Source: Ulota crispa
Lineage: Eukaryota; Streptophyta; Bryopsida; Orthotrichales; Orthotrichaceae
DNA length: 64,000 nucleotides
Direction: 5' to 3'
NCBI GenBank assembly: GCA_963920765.1
Contig: OY987247.1
Span: 11,318,471-11,382,470, forward strand
Position 1 is the first letter of the stretch. Each line of letters opens with the position of its first letter. The translations under genes were made by a program, and so were the position numbers. This document shows positions 35,415 to 47,120 of this stretch, in pieces. The notes under the pieces are model-generated. The model was not told where the DNA came from, did no database searches, and saw only the letters and a program-made list of their open reading frames with translations.

Positions 35415-36030
35415 ACATATACATACATATGGAATTGATATATGTACCAGCCTTTATCAACTATTCAATCACACCTACTATATGTGGTTAATATTTACAA
35501 TATTAAAGTAATGTTGACTATAAGAAAAACATCACTAATTTGGAAATACAAATTTGACAAAGAAATTGCAACTTTGGGTTTTTCTTTTCAGCTCATGATC
35601 TCGCTCATAGTATCAATTTCAAAGAATTTAAATTAAACAAAGCATAATTCATATATTTTTAAATTGGTAATATGAGCAGGATCCAAAGCTGAAAAATAAA
35701 ATAAAGTTGTAACCTCAATGTCAAGCTGTATTTTCAAATTACCTAGTATTTTGCCCATGGTCAAAACATACTTTAATGTTGTACATATTGACCATATATA
35801 ATAGGTGTAGTATAATAGTTGAAAAGAGGTGGTACATATATCAATTCTCACATACATATACACATACAATCAATGTCATATATTGCTACTTAATATTATT
35901 TATTTTAATAAACTTAAAAGTAGAAGCAAAAAAAATTTAACATAAAAATTAAAGAAAAATTTAAAAATACATCAAATAAATAAACTTTCCAAGTACCAAA
36001 CGTCCATATTGTGGATGATGTGCAATATAA

Positions 36031-36983
36031 CTCCTAAAGGCCCAAGCCTTTATTTCTAAGAAAGTCATTCAAAACACTCACTATTGGGGGAATGAGTAGA
36101 AAGGTAAGAAAATTTGTTTTTTTTGGAAATCCAGCCGTAGGATCTTGCCCTAGACTATGGGAGGTATTTTTGTGAAAAAAACTCAGCTCATTCTAGATGT
36201 AGAGGAGTGAGATATTGACATCTAAAGTAAAAAGAAAAAAAAAAATTCCCTACTTCCCAAAAATTTCAAAAGCCTTTAATGGCTCTTGTATCAAGAAAAT
36301 TGCTCTATCCAAAGTTGAGGTTTATTTTTCCCATGTAGAAGACCAAGTTAGGTATGTATGGGAGAATTTTCAAATGAATTGGAGGTGTGGATCATATTTT
36401 GTAAAATTTTGCAATGCTGTAAGGCCATGAAATTTGCATATATGCTAGGCAAAATTGGAGAATTTATGTAAAATTCAAAAATCTGAGTTACTTTGATCTG
36501 AATGGTGAAAACCAAGGGACCTTAGTCTACTACAACTTGGGAAAAAAAGAAGTAAAAAAAAAATACACAAAGAGCTAAAATTATTAAAGCAACAAATTCT
36601 ATAAGAGGCAAAAAGAATGGAGGTTTGGGAGTCCCATACCTACCCGCAAACTAAAACTTCTCATAACTTTCATCTCATCAATCAAAATTAAATGAATAAA
36701 AAATTTCTACATTTGCATAAATCTAAAGAACCAATTTCAGATTTTTTTTTTTTAAATTGCAATTTTGATTTTCTTTTTAGGCTGCCTGCCCTCCCCCTTT
36801 TTCAAAAATTCATGCATAACTTCTTCAATAAATGTTGGAATGAAGAAAAAGTTAAATGCCCACGTAGATCTTTGAATTCCCCACCTCCAATGAAAGTTTC
36901 AATAAATCACAAAAAATAAATTAGATGTAGGTACATGACCGAAATCCATTTGTCCCCTCCGGGGACAATTGGTCCTTCAGGGG
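36031..36983 (+). mobile_element. CCCCTAAAGG-family element, ATAA target
   Basis: A 953-bp copy flanked by ATAA on both sides (36027-36030 and 36984-36987). Tips CTCCTAAAGGCCCAAGCC and TTGGTCCTTCAGGGG. It is the second copy showing an ATAA instead of a TTAA duplication. It lies inside the 8.7-kb foldback interior. Confidence 0.85.
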
Positions 36984-39007
36984 ATAATATTATGTTTTTT
37001 CATCAAGTATTCACTTTTTGCAATGTGGATTTTAATCACAATTTTACTAAAACTTCAATTCACATATGGGAACCAATGAACCTCAATAGAGAGGGCCTTT
37101 CAGAATGAAATCACTGTGGAATTATATTCACATTCCACAAATTATTTCGCACCGTAATTAACATTAGTGTTCAGTATTACAATTTTAACACAAAAAGAAA
37201 TGTAAATATTACATTTCAAAGCTCCTTTGTACATTTGGTGAAAACTTGAAGTATTCTAATTTTTTTTGTAGGTACTCATCAAAAAACACATATCAATTAC
37301 TATATATATATGTGCAAAAAATTCAACCATGGGTGTAATTCACAATGAAGATCACCACGATAAATTGTTTTTAAGCATAACAATAAATTTTCTAAACATA
37401 ATCGATTACACGATAATCTCCACAAATCATTACATTCAGAGTGTTATATTTTTATCCATCACAACAAAATTCATTTACAATTGTCATTATCTTGTCTATA
37501 ATGGAATCACAAAATATTTTAGGATATCAAGTTGCAAAACTTGAATTTTTTATATTGGTGATAGAAATGGCTGATTTTGCCAAGTGGATGGAATCTAAAA
37601 TTAAAACTATTAAAATTTTTATTCAAAGAGTGAGTTAGAAATTTCCCTTTTAGTTTCAATTTATGAGCATTTTATAAATACACTTTACAAAAATGCCCAA
37701 TTCGGACACAAGTGAAGACTTTAGGAGTTAATACATATAAAAACAAACATGAATAGAGTCTTGGACATAAAGTCATACTCTTTTTTTAAACCCCTCCCAC
37801 ACATTCAGTTCTTTATCAAATTTAAAAGTGATTATGTTTGAAAAGCTAGCTAAGGGAGACAAAAAAGTATTAGAATTTAAAAACTAGATTATTCTTATTC
37901 TATGCTTTTAATCCATGCCAAATGCAATTTTGCATAAATGGGTATGCCGTATTTACCAACTTTTATCAACATCGTCAGCATTTGTGTGGTTTTCATAGCC
38001 TTTAAAACTTGAAATTGTCCCAATTCATGAAAGCTTATTGTGCATTGAGAATAGATTGAAAAAGTACTAGTGGTAAATTCTTGACAAACTTGTAATGATA
38101 TTAAATACATTTAATCATAACTAGTTTTTGTTTTTAAATGTCTTTTTTCTTTGAAAACTTCTCCTAATTAAATCTAAGTCAAACATTATTGAGATTTGCT
38201 CCTTTTTCTTAACTTTTCAAATATGTATTTAATTTTGAATTTGATAAAGTATTGACTGCTTGAGAGAATTATAAAAACAGGACTACAAATTTCTGTCCAT
38301 GATTCTATAAACACAAACACAAATATGAATATAAACATCAATAAAAATTTAAAATAGACACAAATACAAGTGTCATAAGAAAAATAATTATACTCATATA
38401 TTATCATTTAATTTAGATTTCAATAATTGGTAAAGAACTAAAAATAACATAGCAGTCATTCAATTGAGCTATCAAAAACTACGACTTGTATTGTTAATTA
38501 TATATTGCAATATATATCAAGTATGAAAATTCTAGTATTAAATTTGTAGAAAATAGTGCTATTCTAAAACATAATTTAAGCCACTTAATATTACTTGAAG
38601 TTGATTGTGTATTGAGAGTCTTTATTTTCAGAAATTATTGTCATTAAAAGTAAAAGCAACTCTTGTATTGCATCTAATGAGCAAAAAGAGTAGCACAATA
38701 CAAACAAAATGTGTGAGCAAGTGCGTGCATGTGTGTGTGGGTTTTCCAAAACTGCTTCCGCATATGTACACCCTCATCTAAATGAGCTTTTTCAGTTGTT
38801 TAAAAATTAGACTAGTGAGTTGCTCTAGCAAAGCAAACAAGTGACCTTGCTTCCAAAATCAACACTTTTACTTGTATGAATGTTTTCACACGCTGATGGA
38901 AAACCCACAAGGCATGTGTGCTTTTATGCTAGGAATGGTGTTGGCAAAGTACTGAATGTAGTTCAAAAGGTTGATCTAAATTTGCTCCTTGTCAACACTG
39001 CTCTTAA

Positions 39008-39959
39008 CCTCTAAAGGCCCATTGTCCCCTCAAGGGACAAAATGGATTTTGGATACATTCATGTGACCTCATTTTTTAGTGAAACATTTTGAAGCTTTTT
39101 CATAAGATAGAAAAACTGATTAGCTTTGTGAGAGTATAATTTTAATTTCCAATTGGTGTCTAAATGCAAAAGTTATACCACAAAAGGCCAAAAACTGAAC
39201 TTAACAGGTAGCACAAAAGAAATCATAAAAAGTCAAAAAAAAATTTTTTTTCCTAAAATATAATTTTCTAATAAATTACATATTTGTGTATAATGGAAGC
39301 TTTGATTCATTCTATTTGAACTGTTAATGAGAACTTTATGAGCAATATTGTTTTTTGGGCAAAGTAAGCATCATTTTGAATAAATAACTTATAAGATTCA
39401 TTTTTGAACGTAATTTCCACAATTTTTCAAAATATTGCTTGACAAGGTCAAGTTTGTTTGATAGAATAATCTCACCATTGAGATTGTTGTGTTTCAACCC
39501 CATCTTAAAGCTATTAACGTGTAGATTTTTGTTCATCTTGGACATACTTCTACTTTTAACAAATTTTTAAAGAATGAATATGAAATGTTTTTTTTGTATG
39601 TTTTTTTCCTAGATTTCCAACTTAGCCCTTCAACACAAAAAATTCTAAATTCAATGTCTATAGTGTAGTTTTTCTTTCAAATGGCTATCAAAATCAGCTG
39701 AAACTACAAAAGCAGTGTTCAAAAGTATTACTTTTTCAAATTTTGAATGTCAATATCTTCCAATCTATATAATCAAATTTGATGAAGTCTTTACCACATG
39801 GTCTCAGACAAATAAAGTGCAAGATTCTACAATTAGATCCTAAAAGAAATGTTTTGTTTTATTTATTTTTTGACAAACGCAGCAAAAATGACAGTTTTGA
39901 ATGGTTTTTGGCAAACAAAAATTAAGAAAAAAGAAGAAAGAGGCCCTGTGCCTTAGGGG
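39008..39959 (-). mobile_element. CCCCTAAAGG-family element
   Basis: A 952-bp copy flanked by TTAA (39004-39007 and 39960-39963). The left tip CCTCTAAAGGCCCATTGTCC is of the palindrome-bearing type (CCCCTCAAGGGACA). The right tip is GTGCCTTAGGGG. 39964-40717 is AT-rich without a recognised gene. Confidence 0.87.
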
Positions 39960-40717
39960 TTAACACCTCATAGCTATGGTATAGTTGTATTTGTTGCATC
40001 GAAGGAAGTACATAAAACTGGTGTCCAAAGTATAAAAGGCTTATAACGAGTAACTGGCACACTGTTGAGTTGCTCTTGAACTGGAGAATGTGAATAGTTT
40101 CGAGTTACCCAATGCAAGTCAGCTGCACCTGAAGTCTATAAGGTAGAAGCATCTTATATGGACACTTTTGTGAAATCAATTCAAGAGGAAGGTGCACTGA
40201 GATTTTGAAATCAAATTTTGGTTAGCAAATGGGCATAGATGAGTAAAATTTTCTCATATTATTTTGCAGTTTTATGAACAAAATGTGAATTTTTGAAAAC
40301 AAGGTTGTAGATACATCTATTGTGGCTCTTAGACCTACAGTAAACTGGTCATTGAACCTTGGGAAAACAAACAAGGAGAAAACCAAATGAGTGAGCATGA
40401 GAGTTTAAGAAAAATCACTTTAATGCTTAAAATGGTCAGTGCAACTTGAATACGGAGCAACACTTGTCATATTTGCTTGCAATAAGGGTTTGATTTGCAT
40501 GCAACTAAGATTTACTTTGAAGGAAATCTAGAGGTTGAAAAGAGCTGGTGTCCATATAAGATGCTTCTAGCTTAACTATCATAGATTTCAAAAGCTCTGC
40601 CAAAACTTGCCATTCTGTTAACCAACACGACCATCGGTGGAATTATACCATTACTAATCGATATCAATGGTCAACCTCAAATGAAGATTTTTTTGCATTT
40701 ATATAGCCAGGGATAAT

Positions 40718-41113
40718 GTGGAAGCACTTATACCCGATAACTTAAGCGATTCTGCAATAAACTACAAAGAGTTTGATGCAAAGTATATTTTTCTTGAGTA
40801 CGAAGATAAGAAATATTGGGATTGCAATTTTTTTGTAATTCTGTTTGTAAAACTAAAATTATTGTGAATTTTGGGAGTTAAAAGTGCTTTGAATCCATTG
40901 TCAACTTCTAAACTCATGTAATTCAATTAATAACCAAATTACTTTCAGCTCATTACTTTCTATTTCACTTTGGGACAAGTGGCATGACTTGAGTGGTCTT
41001 AACCTTGAAAAGGACAAAATATCACATTCTAAAAGCACCTATCCTTATTGGGATTGAAAATAGCCCGCCCTAATGGTTGGGTATGGGCGTTGTTGGCTAT
41101 GGGTGCTTCCACC
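40718..41113 (+). mobile_element. GGTGGAAGCACCCATA repeat element, copy 2
   Basis: Starts GTGGAAGCACTTATACCC and ends GCTATGGGTGCTTCCACC. It matches 22720-23122 over its full length, so this is an independent dispersed copy. Confidence 0.7.
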
Positions 41114-41121
41114 CTCAATTA

Positions 41122-41281
41122 GGGCCTCCTTCCATGTGAAGGGGGTGACCGGTGGTTCTATTTTCAAACGGCCAATAATCGATTGGATCAAGGTTCCAAT
41201 TTTCTGAAACCCCAATCCGACCAATTATTGGTTGTTTGAAAATAGAACCACCGGCCACCTCCCTCACATGGAAGGAGGCCC
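41122..41281. mobile_element. Tourist-like hairpin MITE, TTA target
   Basis: A 160-bp element with arms of about 65 bp, starting GGGCCTCCTTCCATGTGAAG and ending in the near-exact complement. TTA is duplicated (41119-41121 and 41282-41284). Nearly the whole element folds back on itself. TSD and tip fit PIF/Harbinger mobilisation. Confidence 0.85.
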
Positions 41282-41338
41282 TTACTAGAGTTGAAGAAGG
41301 TCATGTTTGGGGACTTTGGGCATGTCCAAAACCTTTAA

Positions 41339-42262
41339 CCCCTAAAGGACTGAGCCCTTTTTTCTGTCAAAATCACTGAAAACTGCCACTTCTAGGGGAT
41401 GAGTAAGAAGGTAGGTTCTTTTTTCTTTTTTGGGAAATCCAACCGTAGGATCTTGCCGTAAACTAGAAGAGGTACTTATAGGAAAAAAATCAGATCATTC
41501 TAGATAGAGATAAGGGAGATATTTACATTTGAAATGAAAATTAAGGTTTTTTTCCGTGCTGTCCAAAAAATTTAGAAGCCTTTGACCACTCTTACATGAA
41601 AAAAAAAGCTCTACACAAAGTTGAGGTTTTTTTTTTCCATGTAGAAGACCAAGTTAGGCATGTGTGGGAGAATTTTCCAATTAATTGGAACTATACAACA
41701 CATGGGGAAAAAATAGTAAGTAAGAAGAAGTACAGGATGAGTCAAATCACTAAAATGGTAAGAATTTAATTATTGAAATGAAGAATGCAAATCCCAACGG
41801 TTGTAATGTTGTGATAAACAATCTACTTCTTTTGGTTTAGTTATTTTTTCCAAAATATTGAAAATTGTGGCAAAATATAGGACTTCAAAGTTTATTTTAG
41901 AGTAGAGGATCCGTAATTGCCCACAAACTAAAACATCTCATAACTTTCATCTCATTGATTGAAATGGAATGATTCAAAGCTTCCCAAGTGTAAAAAAATC
42001 TAAAGAACCAATTTCAATTTTTAATTTTAGAAAAATGGAAAATTTAAAGAAGTTTTTGGGTTGCCCAAATTGCCCTCCCACCCTTGGGCAGCAAAAATTC
42101 TTGCATAACTTCTTTGTCAAATGTCAAAATGAGGAAAAAATTAGATGCCCACATAGATCTTTGAATTCCCCATCTTCCATAAAAGTTTCAGAAAATTACG
42201 CAAAGTAGTTTAGCCATAGGTACATGCCCGAAATTTCCATTGTCCCTTGAAGGGACAACAGT
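41339..42262 (+). mobile_element. CCCCTAAAGG-family element with rearranged right end
   Basis: Left flank TTAA (41335-41338), left tip CCCCTAAAGGACTGAGCCC, internal block CCAACCGTAGGATCTTG. The right end reaches the ATTGTCCCTTGAAGGGACAA palindrome, but the last CCTTTAGGGG is replaced by a 62-bp unit that is then repeated. The right border is therefore approximate. Confidence 0.75.
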
Positions 42263-42375
42263 AGCTTGCTTGAAAAGAGTCAGTTTAACACCTAAAGGAC
42301 CATTGTCCCCCGAAGGGACAATAGTAGCTTGCTTGAAAAGAGTCAATTTAACCTCTAAAGGACCATTGTCCCTTC
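42238..42375 (+). repeat. 62-bp tandem repeat joining two TTAA elements
   Basis: Two full units and part of a third. Each unit contains a palindrome of the GTCCCTTGAAGGGAC type, AGTAGCTTGCTTGAAAAGAG and a TTAACaCCTAAAGG element tip. The array lies exactly where the right end of one TTAA element meets the left end of the next. Confidence 0.9.
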
Positions 42376-43289
42376 AAGGGACATCTGGGATTTTGGGCAT
42401 GTACCTATGGCTAAACTACTTTGCTTGATTTTCTAACACTTTTATTGAAGATGAAGAATTATAAGATCTGTGTGGGCATCTAATTTTTTCCTCATTTTGA
42501 TATTTATTGAAGAAGTTTTGCATGAATAACTAAAAAACAAGAGAGAATTGGGCAAAAAAAAAAATTACAATTTTTTAAAAATAAAATTTGAGATTGGTTT
42601 TTTTAATTTTTATGTATTTGGGAAGCTTTGAATCATTCAATTCTGATAGATGAGATGAAAGTTATGAGAAGTTTTAGTTTGCGGGTAGGTATGGGACTCC
42701 CAAACCTCTATTCATTTTCCCCCTTGTAAAACTTGTTACTTTACCTTTTTGAGCTCTTTGTGTATTTGTTTTTTGACCTTGTTTCTGTAACTTGTAGTAG
42801 ACTACAATTCCTTGGTTTTTACCATTTGGATCAAAGTAATTCAAGTTTCTAATTTTTACATAAATCCTCCAATTTTGCCTAGTGTATATGCAAATTTCAT
42901 AACCTGATGGCATTGCAAGATTTTACAAAGTATGATCCACACCTCCGTTTTATTTGGAAATTCTCCCACACATACCTAACCTGGTCTTCTACATGAAAAA
43001 ATAAAGCTCAACTTTGTATAGAGCAATTTTTTGGATATAGGAGTGGTCAAAGGCTTCTGAAATTTTTGGGCAGTGATTTTTTATTTATTTTTTCACTTTA
43101 GATGTGAATATCTCACTCCTCTACAACTAAAATGAGCTGATTTTTTTCCCACAAGTACCTCCTATAGTCTAGGACAAGATCCTATGGTTGGATTTCCCAA
43201 AAACTTTATTTCCTACATTTCTATTCATTCCCCCAAAAGTGGCAGTTTTTGGTGATTTTCACATAAAGAAGGGCTTGGTCCTTTAGGGG
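42352..43289 (-). mobile_element. CCCCTAAAGG-family element
   Basis: A 938-bp copy flanked by TTAA (42348-42351 and 43290-43293). Left tip CCTCTAAAGGACCATTGTCC (palindrome end), right tip TTGGTCCTTTAGGGG. It is in opposite orientation to its left neighbour. Confidence 0.87.
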
Positions 43290-43677
43290 TTAAGGATTGA
43301 TCTGCTTTTTTTCATGACCTATTCAAGACATGGAGAATTTTGGACTAATTTCCAAACAAAGAGAAATGGATATTAAATGAAACACAATTTTTTTCATAAT
43401 TTTTGAAGCATTAATAAATTGTTGATGAGTTTTTAAAGTTTTCTATAGTAGGAACCTATTTGTGACTCTAGATTTTCCATAAACAGTCCCCTTGCAAGTT
43501 ATAAAGAGATGAGGTGAAATCAAGGAGTGTGATTGACTCTTGCAATAAAAAACACATTGTCTCATATCCATTCTTGGGCTACCTGTGCTACCTGTGAGAC
43601 TCATTATTTGACAAAGGTTGCTTTTTGAGCAGAGTACCTTAGCAAAGATCTTCTGCAAGAAATTAATCCATCAGATC

Positions 43678-44885
43678 CAATGTTTTTTTTTTGGCAATTT
43701 GGAGCAAAAAAGCACCAATTTTTTTTGACCGGCACCAAGCCTATAGAAAAGTAAACATGATTATTTGGATGAAATTGCCAAAAAGCTTCAAAATTTAAAA
43801 AAAACTTGGATGAAATCGCCAAATTGTGGATGAAATCCTAATTATAGACATGTATTGTGTGCTAATGTGATATTTTCTATCCAATATGTGGATGATTGTT
43901 GAAATTTGGAGCACCACTATAACACTTAATCCCTAAAGGACCATGGCCTTTATTTTGTCAAAAGACACTCAAAACTGCCACCTCTATGGCAAAGAGTAAA
44001 AAGGTTTGAAAATTAGGCATTTTGCATATTTAACCATAGGATCTTATTCTAGACTACTATAAGAAGGTGTCATACAAAACTCAAGAACTTTGATCGCATA
44101 AATTGGAAGATATATGCAGCTAAAGTGTAAAAAAAAACTTTTTTTGCACCTTGCTTGACTAGATTTTTTAACTTTGAACATTTTTAACTTAAATTTTGCA
44201 CCACAGAGTTTGGAGTTCTATTTTTGCATGGTGGGAAGTTGAGTTGGGAATCTCAGGAATTTAAAAAAAAAAAGAATACTTAATTTTCATTCCTTAAAAA
44301 AACATTAGGTAGAAGAAGGTATGAGATTGAACAAGAACTTAAATTGCTAATAACCCTGCAATGGAATTGAAACGCAATAATCCCAATGGTGAGATTGTTC
44401 TAAAAAGCAAACTTCACCCTCTCCAACAATTTTTTTTGAAAAAATGTTAAACCTCCATTCAAAAATGAAGTTTATAAGTTATTTTTTCAAGTAGATGCTT
44501 GAGTAGCTCAAAAAACAAGATTGTCCATAACTTTCTCATAACTAGTCCAAATGGAATGAATCAAAGCTTCAGGTGTAGACAAAGATATAATCTATAAGAA
44601 AAAAAAATTTAAGTTTTTATAAGAATTTTTTTTGCTGCCCCTAATCCCCAAATTTGTGCTTATTTGGGAATAACTTTTGCTCCTTGGCATTGATTGGAAT
44701 AAAAGTTATATTTCCCAAAAGCTAATGTGTTTTTCTATTTTCAAAAAAAGTTTCAAAAAATTAAGACAAAAATTGAGACTGTAGATACCTGCCCGAAATC
44801 CCATTTGTCCCGCGTAAGCACAATGGTCTTTAGGGGTTAAAATCGCCACTTTGGCATTTCTTAAAAAATGAAAAAAAAAAACCTG
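43678..44885 (+). mobile_element. hAT-like MITE, copy 3, split by a TTAA element
   Basis: Starts CAATGTTTTTTTTTTGGCAA, ends AAAAAACCTG, flanked by ATCAGATC (43670-43677 and 44886-44893). After removing the nested element at 43930-44836 the length is about 300 bp, as in the other two copies. Confidence 0.93.
43930..44836 (+). mobile_element. CCCCTAAAGG-family element nested in the hAT-like MITE
   Basis: A 907-bp copy flanked by TTAA (43926-43929 and 44837-44840). Tips TCCCTAAAGGACCATGGCC and AATGGTCTTTAGGGG. The other two MITE copies read ACATTTTAAATCRCC or ACATTTTAAATTGCC across this site, so insertion occurred in TTAA. Confidence 0.93.
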
Positions 44886-44893
44886 ATCAGATC

Positions 44894-45417
44894 AAGATGC
44901 AATTCCACTCAGAAAACAATTAACCCTCTTTACCACTTACCAGAGAAGCACCTGCCACCTACTGACAGAACTAGACAATCATCGTAAATTCGTAACAAGT
45001 AAGTTATCATTGGATAATAGATTGGGTCACGACGGTATTACTCCTGGCTACTACTACAAATTGTGCAGTGCAAGTATCTGTTGAGGGAATTGAAGAATGT
45101 AATGATACTCTAATGATTCTATGGCAAAGCTGGCTCTGTCCCACATGCACACGACTTGCAACATGCGCCGTGCGGCATCGACATCACCCCATTTATGGTG
45201 ACAGTAGTTCAGCCACTACAGGATCTCTTGGTATCCTATTAGCTCCCGTACTCTCTCACTCTCATTGCTGCTTCAATTGTAGGTCACGTGTCACACTCTC
45301 GTTTTCCCCGAGCTCCTTCAAGCCACATCGATCAGCTATGCCAGCCCAGCGGCAATTCCTTCAGCATGCCAACCCCCTGTCTGTACAGAAGTAACCCTAA
45401 TATTCGTCAAAATGGTT
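44894..45417. other. Balanced-composition stretch, no recognised gene
   Basis: A 108-codon plus-strand open frame (45068-45394), rich in Cys, Ser and His, has no recognisable domain. No promoter or splice pattern supports it. It could be a decayed exon. Confidence 0.25.
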
Positions 45418-45507
45418 AATTCCATACTAGATAACACGCCGGGTGGGGCGCATTTTACGTACTAATTCCATACTAGATAACACGCCAGGTGGGGTGCATT
45501 TTACGTA
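45418..45507 (+). repeat. Two-unit tandem repeat, 46 bp
   Basis: AATTCCATACTAGATAACAC is followed by GCCGGGTGGGGCGCATTTTACGTA. It occurs at 45418-45463 and 45464-45507 with two substitutions. A related inverted GAGCAAAATGCGCCCCAC lies at about 45558-45575. Confidence 0.9.
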
Positions 45508-45596
45508 AGAGCAAGTCTGTGGGCGAGCTTGGCAAGGCAAGCTCATGTGCAAGCTCTTGAGCAAAATGCGCCCCACTCGGAGCATTCTTTAGCATT

Positions 45597-45756
45597 AAGA
45601 GCAGTGCCCATCGATTTAGGATGTTCCCCAAGATGTTCCCATGGCAAAATTGGCCTTTGTGACAGAATCGGCCCCTTGTGATAGAATTGGCCATCGTTGC
45701 GCATTCTGCTATCTAACTTGTCCTCGAGAATGCTTGAATTGGCGGGCACTGCTCTT
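45597..45756. mobile_element. Small MITE with GAGCAGTGCCC ends
   Basis: Inverted ends AAGAGCAGTGCCC and GGGCACTGCTCTT enclose about 130 bp. TTA or TAA lies at each border, compatible with a Tourist-like insertion. 45760-46502 shows nothing further except AT-rich DNA. Confidence 0.6.
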
Positions 45757-46506
45757 ACCGGTAATAAACTCGATCAACGTGGAGTTGTATTTTACCTATG
45801 GAGTGTGTTTGAACATTGCATTGGTCCATATACACTCCATATATAATGTACATCTCCACATTGATCAATATTCACATTTATAGTTCTCATCTATCTCTTT
45901 CACCTCTATTACATATGCTTGTGTCTATAAAATATAATCTAGAACACACATTCAAGCTTCACTAGGTCCCCTTTACTTTTAGAAGGATTTTACTTGTAGA
46001 CTTTAGTGCAAATCTTCCTAAATTCAAGTGATTCAATGATATTCACAAGAATATGACACCAACGTCCACAAATCAATTACAAATGAAGGAATAAGATTAG
46101 ATGTTGACACTTCAATTATAAGTAAAAAGATGCTCATCCTTATTTTTAGAATTCTTGTGGATCATTGTAATTTAAGGGTTAAAATACTCATCTTTAAATT
46201 TTAGGTGTTAGACCTAGTTTGAGGTGCAAGATTTTCATAGAATTTCCATTTGTGCAATATTTTCATAGAATCTCCATTTGTGCAAGATTTCTATTTAGAT
46301 GTGGTAACCTAAGCAAGGGTCCTTCTATTTAACTCAATGCAGATCATGCTGACTAGCAATGTGCACAGAAGAGATTTGAAAGATTATTTGATACTTGCCC
46401 AAGTTTTGATTTGGTACTCACGTACTTGTTTTCTTTTATTGTGATAGATTGTATAGCCATGACCAGACTCTATCAGTTTGCTTCTTATTATTTATGTGAT
46501 TCTTAA

Positions 46507-47116
46507 CCCCTAAACGTCTAGACTTGAAACCAAAAAAGCCTGACCTACTTGCAATCAAAGTGTCCCTTATGGACCAAACAATACAATCTACAAGATTGGA
46601 TAGTACAAATTGTTAATAGAAAGCATCTCCATCATGATGGGCTTGATTGAAGGTTATTTCACCAAAGGAGTAATGAGGGCGGCTTCACATTATGGCCGAA
46701 GGTCGAGAGGTCGTCGGTCTACACCAATCAAATTGCACAAAACTAAGAGTCTGGCCGCTCAAGCTTTCACACTAGAGGCCAAACTCCAAAGGCCGTCATC
46801 CACCATTTGCTTACATGGCAGCACTTTATCATCCAAAGTTGACGGCCTCTCAAAAGGAAGTTTGGGTTCAACAAAAATGGAGACCCAAACTATGTGCGAG
46901 AGGCCATCAGTTTCAGCATTTATTTTTGTCAATTTTAACATATATTGTCTATTTTCAAGAAATTTTTTTGGCCTCTTGACAAAGTTTGGTCACTCAATTT
47001 GAGGGCTTCTTGACTTGACCGGTCATAATGTGAAGCGACCCTGAGATTATATTAGGAAAACTTGGGTTGACCAAGCGTTTGGAGAGACAGTATACTGTCT
47101 TCTGGGCGCTCAGGGG
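46507..47116. mobile_element. TTAA element, CCCCTGAGCG family, carrying a nested MITE
   Basis: Flanked by TTAA (46503-46506 and 47117-47120). Left tip CCCCTAAACGTCTAG, right tip GGGCGCTCAGGGG. Removing the insert at 46677-47041 and one copy of its 3-bp duplication leaves about 242 bp, the size of the copy at 8725-8960. Confidence 0.75.
46677..47041. mobile_element. MITE with GGGYGGCTTCACATTATG ends
   Basis: A 365-bp insert. The left tip GGGCGGCTTCACATTATGGC and the right tip GGTCATAATGTGAAGCGACCC are inverted copies. TGA flanks both sides (46674-46676 and 47042-47044). The interior is GC-richer than the surrounding DNA and has short open frames on both strands with no known domain. Confidence 0.75.
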
Positions 47117-47120
47117 TTAA

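Larger units (their letters stand above)
29740..38470. repeat. 8.7-kb inverted-repeat (foldback) structure enclosing a Harbinger fossil
   Basis: The left arm (about 29740-31405) and right arm (about 37246-38470) are inverted copies. Examples are TGAATGAATGCTATGATATTT (29754) against its complement near 38440-38460, and TTAACTCCTAAAGTCTTCAC (29939) against its complement ending at 37734. The left arm is lengthened by two nested elements (30299-30944 and 30993-31293). The right arm has about 540 bp (37750-38290) absent from the left. The interior holds remnants of both PIF/Harbinger proteins. The structure may be the long terminal inverted repeats of that element or an older foldback into which it inserted. 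The outermost tips and target duplication were not resolved. Confidence 0.7.
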
